A stretch of DNA of 5,871 nt from Oscillospiraceae bacterium (GTDB taxonomy: Bacteria > Bacillota > Clostridia > Oscillospirales > Oscillospiraceae), in NCBI GenBank assembly GCA_031261245.1, contig JAISKU010000094.1, positions 1 to 5,871 of the forward strand, read 5' to 3'. The first letter of the stretch is position 1; every line of letters starts with the position of its first letter. Made by a program: the position numbers and the translations under genes. Of this stretch, positions 1 to 5,398 are shown one piece after another. Under the pieces are notes generated by a model. It saw nothing but the letters and a program-made list of their open reading frames with translations, was not told where the DNA came from and did no database searches.

Positions 1-1
1 C

Positions 2-190
2 GCCGACCCCGTCGCGGAGGAGACGCGCGACCGCATCATTCTGGAGGGCGACGTCCCCACGCCGCTCAATCCGCCCTCGGGCTGCTCCTTCCACCCGCGC
101 TGCCCCATGGCGAAAAAGCAGTGCTCCGAGAGCATACCGGAGCTGCGCGACGTCGGCGGCGGGCACTATATCGCCTGTCACGGTGTGTAG
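2..190 (+). CDS. Oligopeptide/dipeptide ABC transporter ATP-binding protein, C-terminal fragment (DppF/OppF type; 5' end outside window)
   Basis: Only the last 62 residues are present; the ATPase core lies upstream of the window. The fragment reads as the C-terminal extension typical of peptide-importer ATPases (the oligo_HPY region). It has the GDVPTPLNPPSGC stretch, then the HPRCP segment, and ends in HYIACHGV just before the TAG stop. Four cysteines (fragment residues 28, 34, 41 and 59) sit where this extension is known to carry conserved cysteines, which have been reported to hold an Fe-S cluster in some Opp ATPases. The protein would energise uptake of di- or oligopeptides, or of nickel or opine-like substrates, at the cytoplasmic face of an inner-membrane permease. 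The AcnX genes follow after 35 bases with no terminator, so the imported substrate probably feeds that enzyme. Whether it is a DppF or OppF homologue, and its substrate, cannot be decided from the tail alone. Confidence 0.9.
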   Translation, partial: ADPVAEETRDRIILEGDVPTPLNPPSGCSFHPRCPMAKKQCSESIPELRDVGGGHYIACHGV

Positions 191-225
191 AGTTCCGGAA
201 ATGCATATTTGAAAGGACGGAAATA

Positions 226-1527
226 ATGGTTAATTTGACCGATGATGAGAAACGGATTTTGCAGGGCGAAGAGGGACACGTGAAACAGGCGTGCATGGAG
301 TACCTCGTCGAGTACTGTCAGGTTGCGGGCGCGGAGCGTCTCGTCGATCTTGACGGCACGGGCGATATGCACACACCGACCACGTCCTCGTCCTCGTTTT
401 TCCCGATTGAAATGGCGGAGCTTGAGCAGCTCGCGAACGACGGCGTGCAGTTCAAAATCCCGACGTACGCGAACAAGGCGCCGTTCGGTGAGCTGACGCC
501 CGTACACGGGTGGGAGCACTGTAACATGTGCTGCGGCAGAGGCCCGGAGCGCCATGACGACCCGGATTTCCACGTCAAGGCGTCGCATGAGGACTTTTAT
601 AAAATATTCCGCAAAATGGGGCTGATGACGACCTTCAGCTGCGCAAACTATCTCACCATGACGTACTGGCCGTCCGTAGGACAGCACTGCTCGTGGTTTG
701 AGAGCTCCCAGATTCCGTACTGCAACGCGACGCTCGGCGCGCGGACGAACATAGACGGCGGTCTCGCCACGTGTCTTTTGGGCAAAGCGCCGTACTACGA
801 CATGCACATAACGGAAAACCGCTACGGCACGGTGCTCGTCGAGACGGACAGGCTGATAAAGAGCGACGTGGAGTGGGACGTGTACGGCTTTGCGATAGGC
901 GAGGCGTGCAATGTGGACGTTCCGGTAGTCACGGGCACGTCGCGGCCGACGACGACGCAGTATGAGAAGTTCAACTCCGCCGTCAGCACGGGCGGCGCCG
1001 TGCGCATGTACCACCTGCCGGGGATAACGCCGGAGGCGCCGACGATTGAGTTCGCTACGGGCGGCAAAAAGTTTGCGCGCCAGGTGATGCTCGACAATTC
1101 GGTGCTCAAGGCGACGTATGAGACGCTGAATTTCCACACGAGCGACGACGTTGACCTCGTGTATCTCGGCTGCCCGCACCTGAATATGGTGGATCTCCTG
1201 CTGCTCTCACGCAAGCTCGAGGGGAAAAAGTGCAAGGTGCCGCTGTGGATAATGACGACGCCGTGGATTTACAACGCCGCAAAGGAGCACGGGTACGTGG
1301 ACATCTATGAAAAGGCAGGCGCGCACCTGATGTCCGGCACGTGCCTCGCCGCGATGGGTACTGTACCCGAGGGCGTGAGAAACGTCGCGGTGGACACCTC
1401 GAAGCAGGCGTTCTATGTGACGGGCTGCTATCCTGACGACGACAACCGTTTGCAGGTGTGCTACGGCTCCTCGGACGACTGCGTTGACGCCGCGCTCACG
1501 GGCAAGTGGCACGGCGAGTGGAGGTAG
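226..1527 (+). CDS. Aconitase X large (catalytic) subunit, DUF521 family; probable hydroxy-amino-acid dehydratase
   Basis: This 433-residue protein matches the catalytic half of aconitase X, a cytoplasmic Fe-S hydro-lyase. Recognisable landmarks are EEGHVKQACMEYLVEY at 15-30, GTGDMHTP at 44-51, TFSCANYLT at 136-144, ESSQIPYCNATLGARTN at 159-175, PYYDMHITENRYG at 189-201, LGCPH at 314-318 and GTC at 371-373. Cys166, Cys316 and Cys373 lie in the most family-like motifs and are the best candidates for cluster ligands; that assignment is inferred. Known AcnX enzymes include bacterial cis-3-hydroxy-L-proline dehydratase and archaeal phosphomevalonate dehydratase. The bacterial peptide-transporter context favours the former, but the substrate is unproven. 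The ATG at 226 was chosen because AAAGGA (212-217) precedes it by 8 bases. The frame is open back to 121, but an earlier start would overlap the transporter gene. An extra CxxCC cluster (99, 102, 103) is unusual. The small subunit follows after 3 bases. Confidence 0.9.
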   Translation: MVNLTDDEKRILQGEEGHVKQACMEYLVEYCQVAGAERLVDLDGTGDMHTPTTSSSSFFPIEMAELEQLANDGVQFKIPTYANKAPFGELTPVHGWEHCNMCCGRGPERHDDPDFHVKASHEDFYKIFRKMGLMTTFSCANYLTMTYWPSVGQHCSWFESSQIPYCNATLGARTNIDGGLATCLLGKAPYYDMHITENRYGTVLVETDRLIKSDVEWDVYGFAIGEACNVDVPVVTGTSRPTTTQYEKFNSAVSTGGAVRMYHLPGITPEAPTIEFATGGKKFARQVMLDNSVLKATYETLNFHTSDDVDLVYLGCPHLNMVDLLLLSRKLEGKKCKVPLWIMTTPWIYNAAKEHGYVDIYEKAGAHLMSGTCLAAMGTVPEGVRNVAVDTSKQAFYVTGCYPDDDNRLQVCYGSSDDCVDAALTGKWHGEWR

Positions 1528-1530
1528 GAC

Positions 1531-1941
1531 ATGAAGAAAATACGTATTAACGGCAGGACGGAATACCCCGGCTGCGTGGAGGCGGAGGCGCTCGTGTCGC
1601 CGAAGCCGCTTCAGGGGTTTACGAATTGCAGCCCGATGAACGGCTACACGGTTGAGCGCCGCCACCCGCTGTTCAAGGTCAAGTACACGGGCAAGGTGCT
1701 CGTATATCCGTCGCCGCGCGGCTCCGGCGGGTTTGTCGCGTACGGCTTCGGCCAGACGCCGGCGGCGTTTGTGCACACCAAGGCGTGCCCGCTGACCGTC
1801 TCCTGCGCGCTGCTGAGTCACATACCGTCGATGACGGACTTTGAGACGGATCCCATGGAGGTCATCGAGACGGGCGACATGGTGCTCGTAAACGCCGATG
1901 AGGGCTACATCGAGATAACGAAGAGGGAAGCCGGAGACTGA
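1531..1941 (+). CDS. Aconitase X small (swivel) subunit, DUF126 family
   Basis: This 136-residue protein matches the mobile swivel domain of aconitase X, which closes over the Fe-S centre of the large subunit to complete the active site. The signature is GKVLVYPSPRGSGG (residues 54-67), with Ser65 in the RGS motif expected to contact substrate. It is followed by the helix beginning QTPAAFVHTKACP (75-87) and the C-terminal beta hairpin GDMVLVNADEGYIEI (115-129). Its length is normal for the split form; in other bacteria this domain is fused to the catalytic subunit. The start ATG has a strong GGAGGT site (1520-1525) embedded in the end of the large-subunit gene, 5 bases upstream, so the two subunits should be made together. 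The gene ends just before a strong hairpin, making it the last gene of its operon. Confidence 0.9.
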   Translation: MKKIRINGRTEYPGCVEAEALVSPKPLQGFTNCSPMNGYTVERRHPLFKVKYTGKVLVYPSPRGSGGFVAYGFGQTPAAFVHTKACPLTVSCALLSHIPSMTDFETDPMEVIETGDMVLVNADEGYIEITKREAGD

Positions 1942-1961
1942 GGAATCGGAACGTGATATAC

Positions 1962-1993
1962 GCGGCGGGCGGTTTGAAATAACCGCCCGCCGC
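1962..1993 (+). terminator. Rho-independent-type hairpin closing the AcnX operon
   Basis: A perfect 13-bp inverted repeat pairs GCGGCGGGCGGTT (1962-1974) with its exact complement at 1981-1993 around a 6-base loop (TGAAAT). It begins 20 bases after the AcnX small-subunit stop and precedes the next promoter. The stem is very GC-rich. The following bases (TGCGTTT) are only weakly T-rich, so termination may be incomplete or may need Rho. The position between two functionally different gene sets supports a terminator over a regulatory hairpin. Confidence 0.75.
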
Positions 1994-1997
1994 TGCG

Positions 1998-2035
1998 TTT
2001 GCGCGCAAATCCGCGCTTGACACGCGCGGGCAAAT
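1998..2035 (+). promoter_or_regulatory. Possible operator: 12-bp palindrome and a 25-base-spaced direct repeat around the promoter
   Basis: TTTGCGCGCAAA at 1998-2009 is a perfect 12-bp palindrome ending 7 bases before the -35 box. Overlapping it, GCGCGCAAAT (2001-2010) recurs as GCGGGCAAAT (2026-2035) between the -35 and -10 boxes, matching 9 of 10 bases at a 25-base offset. A small dyad, GGCA-AA-TGCC (2029-2038), also sits in the promoter spacer. These could be binding sites for a regulator of the downstream genes, but in GC-rich DNA such repeats can arise by chance and no regulator gene is in view. Confidence 0.35.
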
Positions 2036-2045
2036 GCCGTATAGT
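2017..2045 (+). promoter_or_regulatory. Sigma-70-type promoter of the methyltransferase-GTPase-ABC operon
   Basis: A perfect -35 box TTGACA (2017-2022) is followed after exactly 17 bases by TATAGT (2040-2045), which has 5 of 6 consensus bases. Transcription should begin near 2052, giving a leader of about 20 bases before the start codon at 2075. It lies right after the terminator hairpin, so the downstream cluster has its own start of transcription. Confidence 0.85.
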
Positions 2046-2064
2046 TTTAGAAAAATGACATGAC

Positions 2065-2068
2065 GGAG
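2065..2068 (+). promoter_or_regulatory. Ribosome binding site deciding the methyltransferase start
   Basis: GGAG at 2065-2068 lies 6 bases before ATG 2075. The alternative in-frame ATG at 2060 starts 5 bases before this site, has no good site of its own, and would sit about 8 bases from the predicted transcript start. The 2075 start is therefore preferred. Confidence 0.65.
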
Positions 2069-2074
2069 AGTGCA

Positions 2075-2953
2075 ATGAAAGAAAGAACTAACGGTTTTGA
2101 TACGAGCACAGAGCTCACATATTTCAGAAACCTCTGGGAGACGCGGCGGCAGAGCCCCACGCCGCACTCGCCCGATATTTGGGATGAGCGCGCGGAGGAG
2201 TGGATCGGCGATCTCGGCGCGGACGGCGCGGGAAAGCGCGGAATGCGTGAGCGCGTGGACGCGACGGCGCTTTACCTGCGCGGGCGCGGACTTTTGGGGA
2301 AAAACGACGCCGCCGTGGACGTCGGCTGCGGCCCCGGACTCTTTGTGGCGGAATTCGCGAAAACTGCGAAGTACGCCGTCGGAATCGACTACTCCGCGCG
2401 CTTTATTGAATACGCCGAAAAATACGCGGCGGAGCACGGGATTGATAACGCGTCGTACAGGCGGGAGGATTTCTTCGCGTTCGACGTGAAACAGGCGGGA
2501 CTTGAGGGCGCGTTCGACCTCGTGTTCACGTCCATAACTCCCGCGGCCTCGGGCGAGGGCTGCCTCGAAAAGCTCATCGCCATGAGCCGCGCGTGGTGCT
2601 GCAACGCATCGTTTGTCCACGCGAGCGACAGCCTCGCGGAGCGCGTGTCGCGCGACGTGTTCGGCGAGGAGTACAGGAGCCGCTTTGACGGCGCGGGCTT
2701 CTACGCGCTGCTGAATCTGCTGTGGTTTGAGGGATTTTACCCGGAGACGTATTACTACGACGACCCGCGCGTCGAGATAATCACGCCGACGGAGAAGAGC
2801 GCCGTGAAAGCGGCGGCAAACTGCGGGCACGACTCGCCGGAGGACGTCCAAAAAGTGCTGAAATACCTCGAAAAGCTCGGCGAGATTGAGCGCCGCAGCA
2901 AATTCCGGTACGGCTCCGTGCTGTGGGACGTCCGCGTAAAGGACAGACGCTGA
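2075..2953 (+). CDS. Class I SAM-dependent methyltransferase, unknown substrate
   Basis: This 292-residue cytoplasmic protein has a Rossmann-type methyltransferase core. Motif I is VDVGCGPG (81-88), which binds S-adenosylmethionine. Next come the acidic end of beta-2 in GIDYS (103-107), an acidic DFFAFD segment (132-137) and the motif IV-like FDLVFTSITPA (147-157). About 75 residues precede the core and include an aromatic/acidic region, SPDIWDERAEEWI (32-44). The tail after about residue 200 is substrate-specific and rich in aromatics (YPETYYYDD at 222-230). It ends in a charged helix-and-strand unit (258-287). The acceptor cannot be read from the sequence. It is first in a run of overlapping genes; its stop shares one base with the next start codon, implying translational coupling to the GTPase. 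A role in making or modifying a cofactor or metal ligand is inferred from neighbours only. Confidence 0.85.
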   Translation: MKERTNGFDTSTELTYFRNLWETRRQSPTPHSPDIWDERAEEWIGDLGADGAGKRGMRERVDATALYLRGRGLLGKNDAAVDVGCGPGLFVAEFAKTAKYAVGIDYSARFIEYAEKYAAEHGIDNASYRREDFFAFDVKQAGLEGAFDLVFTSITPAASGEGCLEKLIAMSRAWCCNASFVHASDSLAERVSRDVFGEEYRSRFDGAGFYALLNLLWFEGFYPETYYYDDPRVEIITPTEKSAVKAAANCGHDSPEDVQKVLKYLEKLGEIERRSKFRYGSVLWDVRVKDRR

Positions 2954-3633
2954 TGAAGATGATCACCGTCGCGGGGCCGCCGAGCTCGGGCAAAACCTCC
3001 GTGATTCTGCGGCTCGCCGGGAGCATCAAGCTGAAAATTGGCGTCGTGAAGTTCGACTGTCTGACGAGCTTTGACAAGGCGCGCTACGACGACGCGGGGA
3101 TCCCCGTGCAGGTGGGGCTCTCGGGGAAATTCTGCCCCGACCACTTTTTTGTGAACAACGTCGAGGGCGGCGTGAGCTGGGGCTTGCGACAGGACCTCGA
3201 CGTGCTGATTACCGAGAGCGCGGGGCTGTGCAACCGCTGCTCCCCGCACATCACGGGGATAACGAGCGTGTGCGTCGTGGATTCGCTCTCCGGAGTGCAC
3301 ACGCCGCGCAAAATCGGGCCGATGCTGAAATTCGCGGACATCGTCGTCGTGACGAAGGGCGACATCGTGTCGCAGGCGGAGCGCGAGGTGTTCGCGTGGA
3401 GCGTCAAGCAGGCGAACGGCTCGGCGCAGATACTCTCGGTGAACGGAATCACCGGTCAGGGGGCGTTCATGCTCGGCAAGAAAGTCCTCGAGGCGCGTGA
3501 TATCACGTCGATCGAGGACACGCGGCTGCGGTTCACGACGCCCGCCGCGGCGTGCGCGTACTGCACGGGCGAGACGCGAATAGGCGAGGCGTACCAGATG
3601 GGCATGATGCGGAAGATGGAATTTGACGGATGA
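2953..3633 (+). CDS. HypB/UreG-like SIMIBI GTPase, putative metal-handling GTPase
   Basis: This 226-residue protein is a P-loop GTPase of the HypB/UreG/CobW kind. It has Walker A GPPSSGKT at 8-15, a beta strand with acidic end in IGVVKFD (29-35), the segment LDVLITESAGLC (82-93) resembling the HypB 'ENVGNLVC' metal-site region, and TKGD (134-137) as the guanine-specificity motif. HypB and UreG hydrolyse GTP while delivering nickel to hydrogenase or urease. Here Cys93 and Cys96 (LCNRCSPH) and a second pair, Cys201 and Cys204 (CAYC), could bind a metal. No urease or hydrogenase gene is in view, so the client is unknown. The ATG at 2953 overlaps the methyltransferase stop by one base and has AAAGGA (2938-2943) 9 bases upstream. 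A GTG at 2923 is in frame but adds ten residues lying inside the upstream gene. The CxxC pairs differ from classical UreG, so this is a separate subfamily. Confidence 0.85.
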   Translation: MKMITVAGPPSSGKTSVILRLAGSIKLKIGVVKFDCLTSFDKARYDDAGIPVQVGLSGKFCPDHFFVNNVEGGVSWGLRQDLDVLITESAGLCNRCSPHITGITSVCVVDSLSGVHTPRKIGPMLKFADIVVVTKGDIVSQAEREVFAWSVKQANGSAQILSVNGITGQGAFMLGKKVLEARDITSIEDTRLRFTTPAAACAYCTGETRIGEAYQMGMMRKMEFDG

Positions 3634-4655
3634 TTGATTTTGACGTGATAATCGGGGCGCGGACGCTCGAGAGCGTTTTCGCGGAGTACCCCGTGGCGCG
3701 GGATTTCTTCTTAAATCTGAATTTGCCGCCGCTCGACGAGAAAAAGCCGCTGGCAGAGGCGCTTTTCGACGCCACCGACGACTGGCTCCTCGAATTCGGA
3801 CTGACGCGCGCGGAGATACCGGAGCTTTTCGCGGAGTTTTTGCGGACGATGACCGCGACGCAGGCGGCGCGTCGCGTCGGCTCGCTAACAATCCTCGGGG
3901 GACGCGACAAGGACGGCGCGCCCGAAAATATTGAGCTCCGCGTTGAGGCGGGGACGGTGATAAGCATCGTCGGGCCGACGGGCAGCGGGAAGAGCCGTCT
4001 TTTGGCGGATATCGAGTGCCTCGCGCAAGGCGACACGCCGACGGGACGGCGGATTCTAATAGACGACGCGTCGATTGACGAGGAGGAGCGCTTCCGCCTC
4101 GAGGGGAAGATTGTCGCGCAGCTCTCGCAGAACATGAATTTCGTCATGGACTTGACCGTCGCGGAGTTCCTCGAGATGCACGCGCGTTCGCGCGCCGTCG
4201 GCGCGGCCGAATCCGGCGACGCGTCGGAGCTGATTAACCTCTGCTTTGAGTGCGCAAACTCCCTCGCGGGGGAGAAATTCACGCTCGACACAAAGGTGAC
4301 GCAGCTGTCCGGCGGGCAGTCGCGCGCGCTGATGATTGCGGACTGCGCGTACATGTCGCGCTCCGCCATCGTGCTTATTGACGAGATTGAGAACGCGGGC
4401 GTTGACCGCCGCGAGGCGATCGCGCTGCTCGCGCAGTCGGAAAAGATTGTGCTGATCTCGACGCATGACCCGCTCCTCGCGCTCGGCGCGGACAAGCGCG
4501 TTGTAATCAAAAACGGCGGGATTTTCAAAATCCTCGAGACCTCCCCGGAGGAGAAACGGAGTCTCGGCGAGATTGAAAAAATCGACAGACTGCTGTATAA
4601 TGCGAGAAGAACGCTTCGAGAGGGAGGAAGAATTGACAATGTGGGAGATATATGA
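3630..4655 (+). CDS. Stand-alone ABC ATPase with N-terminal DUF1858-like domain
   Basis: This 341-residue protein has one complete ABC ATPase domain. It shows Walker A GPTGSGKS (115-122), Q-loop candidates at Gln164 and Gln167, signature LSGGQ (226-230), Walker B IVLIDE with catalytic Glu252 (247-252), and switch histidine His279 in STHD. The D-loop reads NAGVD instead of the usual SALD. Before it is an extension of about 75 residues (LESVFAEYPVARDFF at 13-27) that resembles DUF1858-type helical domains. That match is by eye and tentative, and the cysteines typical of some of those domains are absent. There is no membrane segment and no permease or binding-protein gene in view. The protein may therefore be a mechanical ATPase that remodels or activates a protein, as known for non-transport ABC proteins, rather than a transporter subunit. 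The start overlaps the GTPase stop (ATGA) and has only weak ribosome sites, which suggests coupled translation. A permease encoded elsewhere remains possible. Confidence 0.85.
   Translation: MIDFDVIIGARTLESVFAEYPVARDFFLNLNLPPLDEKKPLAEALFDATDDWLLEFGLTRAEIPELFAEFLRTMTATQAARRVGSLTILGGRDKDGAPENIELRVEAGTVISIVGPTGSGKSRLLADIECLAQGDTPTGRRILIDDASIDEEERFRLEGKIVAQLSQNMNFVMDLTVAEFLEMHARSRAVGAAESGDASELINLCFECANSLAGEKFTLDTKVTQLSGGQSRALMIADCAYMSRSAIVLIDEIENAGVDRREAIALLAQSEKIVLISTHDPLLALGADKRVVIKNGGIFKILETSPEEKRSLGEIEKIDRLLYNARRTLREGGRIDNVGDI
4573..4601 (+). promoter_or_regulatory. Internal sigma-70-type promoter for the DUF364 and NTPase genes
   Basis: TTGAAA (4573-4578, 5 of 6 consensus bases) is followed after exactly 17 bases by a perfect TATAAT (4596-4601), all inside the coding sequence of the ABC ATPase. 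Transcription would start near 4608, about 31 bases before the DUF364 start and upstream of its strong ribosome site. This would allow the last two genes to be expressed without the first three. Confidence 0.7.
4622..4630 (+). promoter_or_regulatory. Ribosome binding site deciding the DUF364 protein start
   Basis: The purine run GGGAGGAAG at 4622-4630 is a strong Shine-Dalgarno match and ends 8 bases before ATG 4639. A TTG at 4633 is also in frame (5 bases from GGGAGG) and would add two residues. Longer in-frame starts at TTG 4573 and ATG 4600 fall on the internal promoter boxes and lack a site. Confidence 0.75.
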
Positions 4656-5397
4656 CGCGCTGATCGACGGGATAGGCGCGGACGCAACTGCGGACTTCAT
4701 CGTCTGCGGCGCGGCGTACTGCATGGTGCGCTCCGGCGGGAGTTTGGGAATAAGCGGGACGCTCGACCAGACGTGGCGACCCGACCTCGTGCCGAAAAAA
4801 GCGGCGGGTATGCCGTTGCGCGAGCTCGCGGTCAGCGTGAAGTCGTGGGATTTCGCGGAGGCGAGCCTCGGCCTCGCCGCGATTAACGCGTGGTACAATG
4901 ACAAGGAGCGGCTGCGCGCGCTCGGTCTTGCGGTGTCCGACAGGGCGTACACGGAGGATCGCTCCGCCGACCCGTTCATCACGCTGCAAAAGGAAATCAA
5001 GGGGAAGCGCGTCACGGTCATCGGGCACTTTCCGTACATCGACCAGCTCTTCGCGCCCGTGTGCGACATGTCGGTAATTGAAAAATTCATTCCGCGCGAG
5101 GGGGACTATCCCGAGCAGGCGGCGGATTACTTGCTGCCCGAGAGCGATTACGTGTTCATCTCGAGCTACACGGTCGTCGAGAAGTCGCTTCCGCGCTTTC
5201 TCGCGCTGTCGAAAAACGCCGTCGTCACGCTCGTCGGCCCGGCGTCGCCCGTGACGCCGATACTGCACAGCTTCGGCGTGCGCAACATCGCGGGCCTCGC
5301 GATTCGCGACACGGAGGCGGCGGAGAGCATGGTCTTGACGAACAGCGGGAACATTCACAAGGCGGGGCAGAAGGTCAACCTCGTGCAGGGTGGCTGA
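4639..5397 (+). CDS. DUF4213/DUF364 protein, putative heavy-metal-binding Rossmann protein
   Basis: This 252-residue cytoplasmic protein has the two-domain layout of the DUF364 family. An N-terminal DUF4213 (enolase-N-like) domain spans about 1-95 and contains the segments VRSGGSLGISG (30-40) and SLGLAAINAWYN (76-87). A Rossmann-like DUF364 domain follows at about 118-240, with VTVIGHFPYI (125-134), LLPESDYVFISSYTVV (165-180) and VVTLVGPASPVTP (195-207). It ends with GVRNIAGLAIRD (213-224). A crystal structure of a Desulfitobacterium member of this family led to a proposed heavy-metal chelation role; no enzyme activity is established. Candidate metal or catalytic residues here include Cys23, Cys28, His130, Cys142 and His210, by inference only. 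The gene overlaps the end of the ABC ATPase gene by 17 bases in another frame and has its own likely promoter. The NTPase gene begins one base after its stop. Confidence 0.85.
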   Translation: MWEIYDALIDGIGADATADFIVCGAAYCMVRSGGSLGISGTLDQTWRPDLVPKKAAGMPLRELAVSVKSWDFAEASLGLAAINAWYNDKERLRALGLAVSDRAYTEDRSADPFITLQKEIKGKRVTVIGHFPYIDQLFAPVCDMSVIEKFIPREGDYPEQAADYLLPESDYVFISSYTVVEKSLPRFLALSKNAVVTLVGPASPVTPILHSFGVRNIAGLAIRDTEAAESMVLTNSGNIHKAGQKVNLVQGG

Positions 5398-5398
5398 C

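Noticed and set aside
193..200. Palindrome TTCCGGAA between the transporter and AcnX genes
   Set aside because: Only 8 bp and no T-tract; too short to call a terminator or operator.
121..225. N-terminal extension of the AcnX large subunit
   Set aside because: Would overlap the transporter gene and encodes an arginine-rich stretch; ATG 226 has a proper ribosome site.
178..1179. Long antisense ORF opposite the AcnX large subunit
   Set aside because: Arginine/histidine/valine-rich translation with no recognisable motif; a GC-rich mirror of a clear coding sequence.
2755..3891. 378-residue antisense ORF spanning methyltransferase, GTPase and ABC genes
   Set aside because: Crosses three well-supported sense genes and has an alanine/arginine-biased shadow composition.
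4633..4654. TTGACA followed by TATATG as another promoter
   Set aside because: Spacing is only 10 bases, and the boxes overlap the DUF364 start codon region.
3533..4687. 384-residue antisense ORF opposite the ABC ATPase
   Set aside because: Serine/arginine-rich and low in complexity; the sense strand encodes all ABC motifs in order.
4891..4899. Extended -10-like TGGTACAAT inside the DUF364 gene
   Set aside because: No -35 match at the right distance; explained by the coding sequence WYN.
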